A DNA stretch of 64,000 nucleotides from Solimonas sp. (GCA_030149365.1 JASBRP010000056.1:25321-89320), one strand, 5' to 3'; shown: positions 1 to 9,528, numbered from the stretch's first letter. A program made the numbers and translations. The notes: generated from the letters alone by a model not told the origin.

Positions 1-3000
1 CGTGACTGCTGGGTGGAGCTGACGCTGGACTACCAGCCCCTGCGCCTGGCAGGTCTGTTCCGGCCCGACGAGGAGGGCCGACTGAGCGGCGCCAGGCTCG
101 ATGTCGGTGGCCAGAGCCCGGCGGAGCTGCGCATCTTTCCGCTGCGCGAGTGGCAGGCGCTGCAGTCACAGGCCCTATCCCGCGAGGAGCGGCAGCGGCA
201 GGAGCGGCAGCTGGCGCGTGTCTACCGCGTGCAGGGAACGCTCACCGTGATGGAACGCGAGGCCAGCGGCTTGGTTCGCCGCACCGCGCGGGGTACCTGG
301 GCCTGGTGGCGCAACCGCGGCCTGCGCGACAGCGTGTTGGGCCTTGTGGCCTGGGCGCGCAATGCCATCGCCGGAGAATCCAGCCAGGGCCCCGGCGTGC
401 TGGAACGGATCTGGGGCATGCTCAAGCTCGCCAGCCGTGCCGGCGAATGCCGCCGTTTCGATTACCGGCTGAAGATCGTCGAAGACCTCACGCCCGCGGA
501 TGTGCAGGCGGGTTTCCAGCCACCAGCGACCTTGCTGGGTGGCGACATCCTCGGCCACAAGCACATCACCTATGCCCGGCCCAGCAATCCCTGGCGCCAG
601 CTGCAAGAGCTCAGCCTGACACAGGTTGGCAGGTCACTGGCCGGTCCCGCCCTGCTGACGCTGGACCCGCAGTACCTGGCGTCGCGCGGCCGCCCGTTGA
701 TGCGTATCGAGAAGCAGGATTGCCACGTCGAAGCCCTGATGGATTTCGTCTCGCTAGGCGGCTACTTCCTGCGACTGCTTTTGACGATCCACGTCTGGAA
801 CCTGCGCAAGCCGGATACGCCGCGACACCGGGCGCTGCAGCGTCTGCCGGGCAAGCTGCCAGGACTGCCGGCGCCGGAAATCCACTGGCTGGAAATGGGC
901 GAGGCCGACGGCATACCGCTGCGCCTGCGCCTGGCGCGCTACCGTCGTGATCCAGTGGTCGCCGTTGGTGCCACCACGCCGTCGCCAGTCCTGCTGATCC
1001 ACGGCTACAGCGCCAGCGGCACCAGCTATGCGCACCCCGTGCTCGAGCCCGGCCTCGCGGCCCGCCTGGCTGAAAGTGGCCGCGACGTCTGGGTCGTTGA
1101 CCTGCGCAGCAGCGCCGGCCTGCCGACGGCCGGCCTTCCCTGGACCTTCGAGCAGGTGGCGCTCAACGACATTCCCGCCGCGGTGGACTACATCTGGTGG
1201 CGCAGTGGCCAGCGACCACTGGATGTCGTCGCCCACTGCATGGGGGCGGTGATGCTGAGCCAGGCCGTCCTGTCCGCCGGAATGACAGCCGTGGAGGTCG
1301 AGCGGCTGCTACGTCCGCGTGGCCCATCCACCGACAGCGGCGCAGACCGCTACGCCGTGGAGCGTCGCGTCATGCCCCAACGGCTGCGCCGTGTCGTCCT
1401 GTCGCAGAACGGCCCGGTGATGGTGATGAGCCAGCAGAACATCTTCCGTGGCTACGTCATGTCCTACCTGGAGCAGCTGTTCGGGCCGCTGCGCTATGAC
1501 TTCCGTCCCGGGCCGGAGCAGGGCCTGGGCATGGAGCTGCTGGATCGCTTCCTCGGCAGCCTGCCGTATCCCGACGAGGAACTGCGACGGGAGAATCCGG
1601 TGCTGCCTTGCCGCACCGAATATCTCGCCTCGCGCCATCGCATGGACGCGATCTATGGGCGTACCTTCTCCCTGGGTTCACTGAGTCGCAAAGTCCTGGA
1701 CCATATCGACGACCTGTTCGGCCCCCTGAACCTGGACACCGTGGCGCAGGTCATCCATTTCACCCAGCACCAGACCATTACCGATCGCAGCGGACGCAAC
1801 CGCTTCGTTTCGCGCGAGGCACTGCAGGCGCATTGGCGTTTCAGGACACTGGTGCTGCACGGGCAGGACAACGGCCTGGCCGATGTCGCGACGGCGCACC
1901 GTGCGGAGGCGGTACTGCGCGATGCCGGCTGCGAGGTCGAGAAGCGCATCCTGCCCGGCATGGGGCACCAGGACAGCCTGATCGGCCACCGGGCAGGGGA
2001 GACCTGCGCCCATATCCTGAAATTCCTGGACGCCCCCGAAGAGACGCGAGCCCTGCCTCGTGCGGAGCAGCGCCCCTATGTCGCCGAAGCGCCCTGGCTG
2101 GGGCCGATGCTCCAACGCCAGCCACAAGGCGCATGGAAGCTTGGCCTGGGCGCCAGCCCCCAGCTGGGCCGTCCGGAGGCCTTGTGCCTGCTGCCGGTGG
2201 AGCGCGATGCCCAGGGGCACTGGCGCTATGGCGACCTGATGCGCAGGCTGGGCCTCGGCCCGGAGGACATCCTGTTGCCGCTGACCGAGCTCGACACCGA
2301 CTGGTTCGCGCAGGAGCTGCCGGGGTGGATAAAGGACGATACTGCGTGGCAACTGCTGGTGCTGCCGCTCTATCCCCAGCCGCCTTGCATGAACCAGCAG
2401 GCCTTCGATCCGGCCGACAGCAATGCCGCCCGGAAGCTGTGGCAGGAGCGTGCCCCTGTAGCGAGCGAGGACATCGCTGCCACGGCGATGGCCGATGCCA
2501 TCGAGAAGGCCGTCGAGCAGATCAACCTCACGGCATCGCCGAGCCCAGCGGGGCTGGTGCAATTGCCTGCATCGTCTGCCACCCTTGGCCTGAGGCTGGC
2601 GCTGGGCAGTTGCGGCTATCCGCCGGGCATCCTCAACGAGCGCTGCCCGGCGCAGCCCTGGGAACTGCTCAACGACCGCCTGGACGGTGACGAGCCGCCG
2701 CAGTTGCTGGTCCTGACCGGCGACCAGATCTATGCCGATGCCACTGCCGGCCTGTTCGATCCGATCCTGGCGGACGATCGCTATCGCAAACCCTACGAAG
2801 CCTGGCTGCGCCACCGCAGCGTACGCCGTGCCCTGGGACGGGTTCCGGTGGTCTGCCTGCCCGACGACCATGAACTCGATGACAACTGGGAGCCCCTGCC
2901 GCCGGATGCGCCGGAACAGCTGCGGCAGCGCAACCAGGAAACCCTGGAGCGCGGGCTGAAGTACTTCCTGCGCTACCAGCGCCTGTGCTGGACCCGCACG

Positions 3001-3732
3001 ACCGAGGAGATCCTGGCCGAGCCACTGTGGCGCAAGTTCGAGGCGCAGGGCATTCCGGTCTTCCTGCTCGATACCCGCAGCCGTCGCCAGGGTCGGCATG
3101 GCGACAGCGGTATCGGTGCGCAAGGACTGCTGGGAGTCGAACAATGGAACGCTTTGCGCCGCTGGCTGCTGGATGGCCCCCGCGACCGGCCGAGGCTGAT
3201 CGTGTCCCCAGCCGTACTGCTGCCGCGTCATCGTTATGCCATGCCGGCGCGTCTGGCCTTCGGCCAGCAGGATGCGGGCTCGCGGGCCTGTCGCCGTTCC
3301 GACGGCTGGGACGGCTACCCGGAAACCCTGTTGTCGCTCCTCGAGCTGATCGGCGAGCACCGGCTGCGCGGCCTGGTGTTCCTGTCCGGCGATGAGCATC
3401 TGGGCTTGTTCACCACCGCCCGTTTGCGCCGGCCGGGCGCTGCGGAAGAGATTGTCCTGCACTCCATCCATACCGCTGGACTCAACGCGCCGTATCGCTT
3501 CGCCAACGCCGATGCCGCCGAACTGGCCCAGGCCGAGGTCCTGCGCTTCGAGGGCATGAGCGGAAGCTGGGAGTGCGAGATCGACACTCGCGTCTATGGC
3601 GGTGCCGGATTCACGCAGCTGTCACTGCAGCCGGAGTCTCCTGGGCGCTGGCAACTGCATTGCGAATTCAGCACCGACGAATCGCTTGCACAGCCGCCGG
3701 AGCGGCGAGTCCGCGAAACGCTAGATCTTTAG
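1..3732 (+). CDS. Alpha/beta hydrolase - PhoD-like metallophosphatase fusion (5' partial)
   Basis: The frame is open to base 1, so the protein is cut by the window edge; the GTG at 13 is only an internal possibility. Counting codons from base 1, residues about 330-680 are an alpha/beta hydrolase with an oxyanion-type HGYSASG motif and a nucleophile elbow AHCMGA in which Cys413 replaces the usual Ser; Asp623 (HGQD) and His656 (GMGHQD) can complete the triad. Residues about 870-1240 are a PhoD-like phosphatase with GDQIYAD (907-913), DDHE (955-958) and GDEH (1130-1133) as metal and phosphate ligands. The N-terminal part resembles the linker seen in proteins that fuse a GMC/cholesterol-oxidase domain to this hydrolase, so a GMC domain may lie upstream (inference). 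The substrate is unknown. The 3' end overlaps the convergent response regulator gene by 12 bases. Confidence 0.85.
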   Translation, partial: RDCWVELTLDYQPLRLAGLFRPDEEGRLSGARLDVGGQSPAELRIFPLREWQALQSQALSREERQRQERQLARVYRVQGTLTVMEREASGLVRRTARGTWAWWRNRGLRDSVLGLVAWARNAIAGESSQGPGVLERIWGMLKLASRAGECRRFDYRLKIVEDLTPADVQAGFQPPATLLGGDILGHKHITYARPSNPWRQLQELSLTQVGRSLAGPALLTLDPQYLASRGRPLMRIEKQDCHVEALMDFVSLGGYFLRLLLTIHVWNLRKPDTPRHRALQRLPGKLPGLPAPEIHWLEMGEADGIPLRLRLARYRRDPVVAVGATTPSPVLLIHGYSASGTSYAHPVLEPGLAARLAESGRDVWVVDLRSSAGLPTAGLPWTFEQVALNDIPAAVDYIWWRSGQRPLDVVAHCMGAVMLSQAVLSAGMTAVEVERLLRPRGPSTDSGADRYAVERRVMPQRLRRVVLSQNGPVMVMSQQNIFRGYVMSYLEQLFGPLRYDFRPGPEQGLGMELLDRFLGSLPYPDEELRRENPVLPCRTEYLASRHRMDAIYGRTFSLGSLSRKVLDHIDDLFGPLNLDTVAQVIHFTQHQTITDRSGRNRFVSREALQAHWRFRTLVLHGQDNGLADVATAHRAEAVLRDAGCEVEKRILPGMGHQDSLIGHRAGETCAHILKFLDAPEETRALPRAEQRPYVAEAPWLGPMLQRQPQGAWKLGLGASPQLGRPEALCLLPVERDAQGHWRYGDLMRRLGLGPEDILLPLTELDTDWFAQELPGWIKDDTAWQLLVLPLYPQPPCMNQQAFDPADSNAARKLWQERAPVASEDIAATAMADAIEKAVEQINLTASPSPAGLVQLPASSATLGLRLALGSCGYPPGILNERCPAQPWELLNDRLDGDEPPQLLVLTGDQIYADATAGLFDPILADDRYRKPYEAWLRHRSVRRALGRVPVVCLPDDHELDDNWEPLPPDAPEQLRQRNQETLERGLKYFLRYQRLCWTRTTEEILAEPLWRKFEAQGIPVFLLDTRSRRQGRHGDSGIGAQGLLGVEQWNALRRWLLDGPRDRPRLIVSPAVLLPRHRYAMPARLAFGQQDAGSRACRRSDGWDGYPETLLSLLELIGEHRLRGLVFLSGDEHLGLFTTARLRRPGAAEEIVLHSIHTAGLNAPYRFANADAAELAQAEVLRFEGMSGSWECEIDTRVYGGAGFTQLSLQPESPGRWQLHCEFSTDESLAQPPERRVRETLDL

Positions 3733-4353
3733 CCCGAGCCGCGCCGCGGTAAACACCGCCTCGGTGCGGTTACGCACGCCCAGTGCGCGGAACGACGCGG
3801 ACAGGTGCGCCTTGACCGTCGCCTCGGACACGTCCATCTCGCGGGCGATCACCTTGTTGGCCTTGCCCTGCATCGCCAGCCTGAGCGTCTCCACCTGTCG
3901 CGGCGTCAGCTCGGCCAGAGGATCACCCGGCTGCTGCGTCGTGGTGGTCGGCGAGGCGGCACCCAGCAGCGCATGCGGCGGCAGGTAGGTGCCGCCGGCC
4001 AGCACCAGGCGCAGCGCCGCCATCATCACCGCGTGGCTGGAGGTCTTGGGGATGAAGCCTGCGGCGCCTTCATCGATGGCCTGCACGATCAGCGCCGGAT
4101 TCTCTTCGGCGGACAGCACCACGATGGCCGGCTGCTCGAAATGCGCGCGCAGGGCGCGCAATGCCTCGAAGCCCTGCGTGCCCGGCAGGTGGAAATCGAG
4201 CAGGATCACATCCAGCGGCGAGCCGGACGGGTGGGCCAGGGCGGCGGCACAGCTCGGGGCTTCGGCGAAGACGACGTCCTCGGCCAGGTTGGCCAGCAGC
4301 AGCTTGATGCCTTCGCGGAACAGCTCGTGGTCATCGACCAGCAGGATCTTCAA
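3721..4353 (-). CDS. LuxR/NarL-family two-component response regulator
   Basis: A 210-residue protein with an N-terminal receiver domain and a C-terminal LuxR helix-turn-helix. The acidic pocket is DD at 7-8, the phospho-acceptor is Asp53 in LLDFHLPG, and the conserved Lys103 lies in FIPKTSS. The DNA-binding part (about 148-205) has the family pattern LTPRQVETL followed by VSEATVKAHL. It should act as a dimeric transcription regulator once phosphorylated. No sensor kinase is adjacent inside the window, so the partner and regulon are unknown. It follows pgm on the same strand after 85 bases and may be read from that transcript. Confidence 0.93.
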   Translation of the reverse strand: MKILLVDDHELFREGIKLLLANLAEDVVFAEAPSCAAALAHPSGSPLDVILLDFHLPGTQGFEALRALRAHFEQPAIVVLSAEENPALIVQAIDEGAAGFIPKTSSHAVMMAALRLVLAGGTYLPPHALLGAASPTTTTQQPGDPLAELTPRQVETLRLAMQGKANKVIAREMDVSEATVKAHLSASFRALGVRNRTEAVFTAARLGLKI

Positions 4354-4438
4354 CGTCGCCCTCCATGGACGGCGTCCATTGTCCGGGCGCGGCGTGCAAT
4401 TTGCCAGCCTTGGCCGCGCCGGACTTCGGTTCGGGGTT

Positions 4439-6070
4439 TCAGGTGATCACACTCGGCGCCTTGCGGCCGGTCAGCTCGCCGATGCGCATCAGGCGGTCGG
4501 CCAGGTTGACCAGCGGCGCCAGCGCGTCACGGGTTTCCCAGTTCAATGCGCTTTCGCTCGTTTCGTAGCGCTCCAGGTACACGCGCAGCGTCGCACCCTT
4601 GGTGCCGGTGCCGGACAGCCGCAGGATGATGCGCGCTGCATCACCAAAGATCACGCGCAGGCCCTGGTTCACGGCGATGCTGTTGTCCACCGGATCGCGG
4701 TAGCTGAATTCGTCGGCCTCGCTGATCGTGTAGTCGCCGAGGCTGCGCCCCGGCAGCTCGGCCAGCTGGTTGGCCAGTGCCTGCATCACGCTGTCGGCGG
4801 CGGGGCCGGGCAGCTCATCGTAGTCATGGCGCGCGTAGTAGTGCCGACCGAAGCGCTTCCAGTGCCGCTGCGCGATCTCCTTCACCGACAGGCCGGTCAC
4901 GGCCAGCACGTTGAGCCAGGCCAGTACCGCCCAGACGCCATCCTTCTCGCGGGCATGGACGCTGCTGGTGCCAAAGCTTTCCTCGCCGCAGAGCGTCAGC
5001 TTGCCGGCATCCAGCAGGTTGGCGAAGAACTTCCAGCCGGTCGGCGTTTCGTAGAGGGGAATCGCCAGCGCGCTCGCCACCTTGTCGGCGGCGCGGCAGG
5101 TCGGCATGGAGCGCGCCAGGCCGACCAGGCCGCGGCGGTAGCCGGGCAGTTCGTGCAGGTGTGCCGCCAGCATCGCCAGCGAGTCCCCCGGCGAGATGAA
5201 GATGTCCTTGCCGAGGATCATGTTGCGGTCGCCGTCGCCGTCGCTGGCCGCCGCCAGGTCGGGGCCGTTGGCGCTGAAGGCCAGGTCCACCAGCGGCTTG
5301 GCGTAGATCAGGTTCGGGTCCGGATGGCCGCCGCCGAAGTCCTCCAGCGGGCTGGCGTTCTGCACGCTCAGCAACGGCGCGCCGAGCTGCTCCACGAAGA
5401 TGCGCTCGGCATACGGGCCGGTCACGGCGTGCATCGCGTCGAAGCGCAGCGTGTGTCCCTGCTTGAACCAGTCGCGGATGCGGTCGAAGTCGAACAGCTC
5501 CTGCATCAGCTGCGAGTAGTCGTCGACGCAGTCAATCACTTCGATCTCGGTGCTGCCCAGCGTCTGCAGCCCACGACGATCCAGGTCCACCTGGCCGCCC
5601 TCGTGCGCCCGGTAGCGCGTGAGTTGCTTGCTGGTCTCGTAGATGCGGTTGGTGAGGCCCTCGCTGGCCTGCCCGCCGCCGGCCACGTTGAACTTGATGC
5701 CGAAGTCGCCGTCTGGCCCTGCCGGGTTGTGGCTGGCGGTGAACAGCAGCCCACCTTGGGCGCCGCGCTTGCGGATGAGGTGAGAGGCGGCCGGCGTCGA
5801 CAGCAGTCCACCCTGGCCGATGACGATGCGCGCCACGCCGTTGCCGGTGGCCACGGCGCAGGCGGTCTGGATCGCCGTGCGGTTGTAATAGCGGCCGTCG
5901 CCCCCAATGATCAGGGTGCCGCCGCGCAGTTCCTGCACGCAGTCGAAGACCGATTGCAGGAAGTTCTCGAGATAGTGCGGCTGCTGGAAGACCGCGACTT
6001 TCTTGCGCAGTCCCGCCGTGCCGGATTTCTGGTCGAGGTAGGGTTTGGTGGAGATTTCTCGGATCGCCAT
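4439..6070 (-). CDS. pgm: Alpha-D-glucose-specific phosphoglucomutase
   Basis: 543 residues, close to the usual length. It interconverts glucose 1-phosphate and glucose 6-phosphate in the cytoplasm, feeding UDP-glucose, glycogen and surface sugar synthesis. The start matches the family signature (ISTKPY...SGTAGLRKKV). The phosphoserine loop is TASHNPAGPDGDFG with Ser113, and a metal loop DGDGDR lies in the second domain. The N-terminal signature is of the long alpha-PGM type shared with eukaryotes, not the PMM/PGM type. It is transcribed divergently from the DUF1249 gene with 56 bases between. Confidence 0.95.
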   Translation of the reverse strand: MAIREISTKPYLDQKSGTAGLRKKVAVFQQPHYLENFLQSVFDCVQELRGGTLIIGGDGRYYNRTAIQTACAVATGNGVARIVIGQGGLLSTPAASHLIRKRGAQGGLLFTASHNPAGPDGDFGIKFNVAGGGQASEGLTNRIYETSKQLTRYRAHEGGQVDLDRRGLQTLGSTEIEVIDCVDDYSQLMQELFDFDRIRDWFKQGHTLRFDAMHAVTGPYAERIFVEQLGAPLLSVQNASPLEDFGGGHPDPNLIYAKPLVDLAFSANGPDLAAASDGDGDRNMILGKDIFISPGDSLAMLAAHLHELPGYRRGLVGLARSMPTCRAADKVASALAIPLYETPTGWKFFANLLDAGKLTLCGEESFGTSSVHAREKDGVWAVLAWLNVLAVTGLSVKEIAQRHWKRFGRHYYARHDYDELPGPAADSVMQALANQLAELPGRSLGDYTISEADEFSYRDPVDNSIAVNQGLRVIFGDAARIILRLSGTGTKGATLRVYLERYETSESALNWETRDALAPLVNLADRLMRIGELTGRKAPSVIT

Positions 6071-6090
6071 GATGCTCTCCTTTGTTCTGT

Positions 6091-6120
6091 TTGTCCCAGT
6101 CGTGAGCCCTATCTTATAGT
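6091..6120 (+). promoter_or_regulatory. Putative sigma70 promoter for the DUF1249 gene, leaderless transcript
   Basis: TTGTCC (6091-6096), 18-base spacer, TATAGT (6115-6120). The expected start site, about 7 bases after the -10 box, falls on the A of the ATG at 6127. No Shine-Dalgarno sequence is visible, so the mRNA may be leaderless. Confidence 0.5.
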
Positions 6121-6126
6121 CACCAC

Positions 6127-6621
6127 ATGCAAGCCTCCACTGGCCATGGTTACGTCTGTCCCTGCTGCGGCAAGTCGCGGCGGCTGGCGCATCTGCTCGA
6201 TTTGTACGAACGCAACTACCACCTGCTGGAGCGGCTGATCCCGGAGCTGGAACTGCCGTTCGACGAAGCCGTCTCGCGTAGCCAGAGCGACCTGCCGCTG
6301 CATCTGCGCGTGACCGATCGCGACCGCTACACGGTCAGCTTCAAGCTGTCATACGAATTCATGGACCCGGATGGCGTGCGCCGCCAGCCGGACCTGTGGG
6401 TGCGCGTCTATCGCGACGCCGCCGTGGCCGAGGCCCTGGCCTGCAGCCAGCGGCCGCCCTGGGATGCCACCGAGGAGGGTGATCCCAAGGCGGGTCAGTT
6501 CCTCAGCGCGCAATGGCAGCGCAATCTCACGCTGGGCAAGTGGCTGGAGTATCTGCTGGAGCACGGCCACGGCTTCAGCCTGGCGGCGCGTCCGCGCATC
6601 CTGCCTGCCGCCGCGCTCTGA
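6127..6621 (+). CDS. DUF1249 family protein (YqiB-like)
   Basis: 164 residues, soluble, no signal peptide. It begins with a CPCC Cys cluster (VCPCCGKSRR, about residues 11-20) and then follows the conserved DUF1249 body: NYHLLERLIPEL, DRYTVSFKLSYEF and a tail ending in NLTLGKWLEYLLEHGHGF. In enterobacteria the homologue yqiB lies near the cAMP phosphodiesterase gene cpdA; that neighbour is not seen here. The molecular function of the family is unknown to me. The ATG at 6127 was chosen because the homologous region starts just after it and the promoter abuts it. Confidence 0.9.
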   Translation: MQASTGHGYVCPCCGKSRRLAHLLDLYERNYHLLERLIPELELPFDEAVSRSQSDLPLHLRVTDRDRYTVSFKLSYEFMDPDGVRRQPDLWVRVYRDAAVAEALACSQRPPWDATEEGDPKAGQFLSAQWQRNLTLGKWLEYLLEHGHGFSLAARPRILPAAAL

Positions 6622-6645
6622 TCCTGCCGCGGTTCGCAGGCCAGG

Positions 6646-7305
6646 TCACACGGCTCCGGCCTTCTTCAGCAGTTCCGCAATCTTCTCCGCCATCTGCCGG
6701 TAGCCCTGGGCATTGGGATGGATCTGGTCCGACTTCAGGCTGCGGTCGCCCAGTACCTCGGCGATGACCCGGTCCTCGATCGGCAGGCGATGCTCCTGCG
6801 CCAGCGCCGCATAGCCAGGCTCCGCCTTCAACGACAGCAGCTTGGGCTCCGGCACGCCCAGCAGGATCAGGGGAATGCCGCGTCCGCGGATTTCCTGGAT
6901 CATGGCACTGAGGTTGGCGCGCATCTGGGCACGGTCCATCTGCCGCAGCATGTCGTTGCCGCCCAGGCAGAGGATCACCAGCCCCGGTTCGGTTTCGTCC
7001 AGCACGGCGGGCAGGCGTTCGCGTCCCTCGGCGCTGGTCTCGCCCGGCACGCCCGCGTTGACCACCTTGCGGCCGATCAGCTCCGTCAGCGCGGCCGGAT
7101 AACTCTGGCGTGGACTGGCGCCGGTGCCATAGGTCAGGCTGTCGCCGAAGGCCAGCACCACCGCGTCCGCCGGCAGGGCCGGTAGCTTGGGCGTCTTGTC
7201 GCCGCAGGCGCCGAGCAGCAGCAAGGCTTGCAGCAGCAGCAGGCCGCCCGCCAGACTGCGGAAATCGACCATCCCCTTACGAAAGCCACTACGGAAGCCA
7301 CGCAT
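6646..7305 (-). CDS. SGNH/GDSL-type esterase, probable lipoprotein
   Basis: 219 residues. A signal peptide with a hydrophobic run of leucines ends in LLGAC, a lipobox, so the mature protein should be a lipid-anchored periplasmic esterase. The GDSL block is [13 protein letters not shown] (Ser nucleophile), block III is CLGGNDML and block V is [11 protein letters not shown] with the Asp/His pair, as in TesA/arylesterase proteins. The first ATG overlaps the ATG of the divergent carbonic anhydrase gene in a shared CATG at 7302-7305; an internal ATG 11 codons later (MVDFRSL) would give a more typical signal peptide. Substrate not determined. Confidence 0.9.
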   Translation of the reverse strand: MRGFRSGFRKGMVDFRSLAGGLLLLQALLLLGACGDKTPKLPALPADAVVLAFGDSLTYGTGASPRQSYPAALTELIGRKVVNAGVPGETSAEGRERLPAVLDETEPGLVILCLGGNDMLRQMDRAQMRANLSAMIQEIRGRGIPLILLGVPEPKLLSLKAEPGYAALAQEHRLPIEDRVIAEVLGDRSLKSDQIHPNAQGYRQMAEKIAELLKKAGAV

Positions 7306-7831
7306 GATCTACGCCCTCGATGGACGGGAGCCCCAGTTTAAGGGGGATTGCTGGGTTGCACCCAACGCCACCCTGATCGGCGCGGTGACGCTGGAGCACA
7401 ACGCCAGCGTCTGGTTCAATGCCGTGCTGCGCGGCGATTGCGACGAGATCGTGATCGGCGAGAACAGCAATGTCCAGGACGGCTCGGTGTTGCATACCGA
7501 TCCCGGCATCCGCCTGACCATCGGCCGCGACTGCACTATCGGCCACCTGGTGATGCTGCACGGCTGCGAGATCGGCGACAACTCGCTGGTCGGCATCGGC
7601 TCGGTGATCCTCAATCGCGTGAAGATCGGGCGCAACAGCATCGTCGGTGCCAAGTCGCTGATCCCGGAAGGCAAGACCTTCCCGGACAACTCGCTGATCA
7701 TGGGTTCGCCGGCCAAGGTGGTGCGCGAACTGGGCGAGCAGGAGGCGGCGTTCCTCAAACTGCAGGCGCAGCACTACGTGCAGAACGCGCAGCGCTACAA
7801 GGCCAAGCTGCAGACGGTAAGGGCCGGCTGA
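7304..7831 (+). CDS. Gamma-carbonic anhydrase family protein (left-handed beta-helix hexapeptide repeat)
   Basis: 175 residues made of imperfect hexapeptide repeats typical of a left-handed beta-helix trimer. Three potential zinc ligands are seen in the pattern of the family: [15 protein letters not shown], giving His residues in neighbouring coils. It belongs to the YrdA/CaiE-like gamma-carbonic anhydrase group; in many members enzymatic activity has not been shown. The ATG at 7304 gives the standard start MIYALDG; the reading frame stays open upstream but there it runs antisense to the lipoprotein gene. Confidence 0.92.
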   Translation: MIYALDGREPQFKGDCWVAPNATLIGAVTLEHNASVWFNAVLRGDCDEIVIGENSNVQDGSVLHTDPGIRLTIGRDCTIGHLVMLHGCEIGDNSLVGIGSVILNRVKIGRNSIVGAKSLIPEGKTFPDNSLIMGSPAKVVRELGEQEAAFLKLQAQHYVQNAQRYKAKLQTVRAG

Positions 7832-7851
7832 TCCCGCGCTCTCCAGCGACC

Positions 7852-8349
7852 TTAGTCGCTGCCGTCTTTCGGATAGAGGTAGTGACGCAGCTTGCCCAGC
7901 CCAGGGCCGGCATCGCGCCAGTGCTCGATCTCCAGCGCCACCTGCAGCACCGCGCAGGTCGGCACCTCGTCGAAGGGGCAGGGCGCCAGCAATCCCGCCA
8001 GCTGGCTGAAGCCGGGGTTGTGGCCGAACAGCATCACATGGCGGTCGGAGTCATCGAGCTGGGTCAGGATCTGCACCAGCGTCGCCGGTGACGCCTCGTA
8101 GATACGCGGCTGCAGCTGGATCTCCTCGCGACCCAGGCCAAAGGCATCGGCGAAGACGTGTGCGGTGGTGATCGCTCGCAGCGCCGGGCTCGACACCAGC
8201 CGGTCCGGCATGCCCAGCAGCCGGCGTGCACGCTGTGCCATCGCCGGTGCATCGCGCCGCCCGCGATCGTTCAGCGGGCGCTCGAAGTCGCTCAGCTCTT
8301 CATAGTCCCAGGAGGACTTGGCATGACGCACCAGGCTCAGCAGTCGCAT
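7852..8349 (-). CDS. sixA: Phosphohistidine phosphatase SixA-like
   Basis: 165 residues of the histidine phosphatase superfamily. The catalytic RHAKSSW motif is at residues 8-14, a second conserved Arg lies in LNDRGRRDAP, and the second catalytic His is in FGHNPGFS. This short form matches SixA, which removes phosphate from phosphohistidine of HPt domains in phosphorelay or PTS proteins. Converges with the carbonic anhydrase gene with a 20-base gap. The exact target here is unknown. Confidence 0.88.
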   Translation of the reverse strand: MRLLSLVRHAKSSWDYEELSDFERPLNDRGRRDAPAMAQRARRLLGMPDRLVSSPALRAITTAHVFADAFGLGREEIQLQPRIYEASPATLVQILTQLDDSDRHVMLFGHNPGFSQLAGLLAPCPFDEVPTCAVLQVALEIEHWRDAGPGLGKLRHYLYPKDGSD

Positions 8350-8420
8350 TGTCTTCCTCTAAGGCTTCGGTGGCTGACCGCAAGCGTATCGCAAGCCGGC
8401 GCGCAGGCGTCACCGTATTC

Positions 8421-9134
8421 CTACGGAGAGCCTGAACTCAGGTAGATGTCGAACCGCGCCTGCGTGCCGCGCTGTTCCAGCGAAGGCTTGCGGGCGGCCA
8501 TCCAGGGCGCGTGCAGCGGCCGCTTCACCGCCACGCGCAGGCGCGCCGCCTGCAGTGCCGGCTCCAGCAGGGCGTCGGCATCCGGGTCGGCGCCGGCCAG
8601 GTCGCGGAAGATCTGCATCTCCTTCTGCGGCAGGGCGGTCTTGCCGCTGTGCGGGTACATCGGGTCCAGGTAGACGCTGTCCCAGCGGCCCTCGCACAGG
8701 ATCGTAGCGGCGTCTCCGCGGCGCAGTTCGATCCGCGCCGCCGCCGGAGCCAGCGCCGGATCGGCCTGGGCACGCCGGTGTGCGTCGGCCAGCAGCTCGG
8801 CGATCTGCGGCTGGCGCTCCACCAGCGTCACGCGGGCGCCCAGGGACGCCAGCGTGAAGGCATCGCGGCCCAGGCCGCCGGTGGCATCCAGGATTTCGAG
8901 ATCGGGCCGCTTGGCCAGGCCCAGCGCGCGGGCCAGCAGCTGCTTGCGTCCACCGGCGATACGCCGGCGCTGTTCGGCGCTGCCCCAGTCGATCCAGATC
9001 GCGCCGTAGTCCGGGCGGTGCAGGGCGCGCAGCTCCAGGCGGCCCTGATTCTCCTGCAACGCAAACGAAAAACCCCGGGCATCGCTGCCCAGGGCTTGTT
9101 CGGCACTGATCGCAGGATCAGAGCTTGGAGGCAT
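8421..9134 (-). CDS. rsmJ: 16S rRNA (guanine1516-N2)-methyltransferase
   Basis: 237 residues. SAM motif I is ILDATGGLGRDAF, followed by TLVERQPQI, and the catalytic loop is YLDPMYPHSGKTA, diagnostic of RsmJ (YhiQ). It modifies G1516 of 16S rRNA. The proposed start at 9134 overlaps the 3' end of the SCP2 gene by 17 bases; the reading frame upstream is short, so this start is likely though a slightly later one is possible. Confidence 0.92.
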   Translation of the reverse strand: MPPSSDPAISAEQALGSDARGFSFALQENQGRLELRALHRPDYGAIWIDWGSAEQRRRIAGGRKQLLARALGLAKRPDLEILDATGGLGRDAFTLASLGARVTLVERQPQIAELLADAHRRAQADPALAPAAARIELRRGDAATILCEGRWDSVYLDPMYPHSGKTALPQKEMQIFRDLAGADPDADALLEPALQAARLRVAVKRPLHAPWMAARKPSLEQRGTQARFDIYLSSGSP

Positions 9135-9432
9135 CGAAGAAGCTGGCCATGCGCTGCGCCAGCATCAGGTCGCCGTCGACCTGCAGCTTGCCGGTCATGA
9201 ACGCGGTCATGCCGTTGAGCTCGCCCTTCATCAGTGCGATCAGGTCGTCGTCTTCCATGGTGATGGTCAGGTCGGCGTTGCCGGCGGTGCCGTCGTTGGC
9301 CGTGCAGGTGCCGTTGTTGATCACGACATTGACCGGCTTGGAGCAGACGAAGTTGATCGTGCAGTTGGTGCCCGAGGCTTCGGCGGCATTGAACGCGGAC
9401 GGCAGCTTCTTGAGGAAGTCGGCAGCGGACAT
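9118..9432 (-). CDS. SCP2 sterol-binding domain protein
   Basis: 104 residues forming a single SCP2-type lipid-binding fold. The typical features are NCTINF, then VNVVINNGTC, ADLTITMEDDDLIALMKGELNGMTAFMTGKLQVDGD, that is, the conserved 'G...AFM.GK...GD' core. Such stand-alone proteins bind hydrophobic ligands such as acyl chains or sterols; a specific role is not known. The ATG at 9432 is preceded by a good ribosome site (CTGGAGA). Overlaps rsmJ downstream. Confidence 0.88.
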   Translation of the reverse strand: MSAADFLKKLPSAFNAAEASGTNCTINFVCSKPVNVVINNGTCTANDGTAGNADLTITMEDDDLIALMKGELNGMTAFMTGKLQVDGDLMLAQRMASFFDASKL

Positions 9433-9528
9433 GGTGTTCTCCAGAGTGTGGTAATTGTAAGGACCCGGATCGTAAACCCGGCGCGCCGGTCTGGCAATTT
9501 CAGATCGGATAGCGGCGGACAAGGCGCA

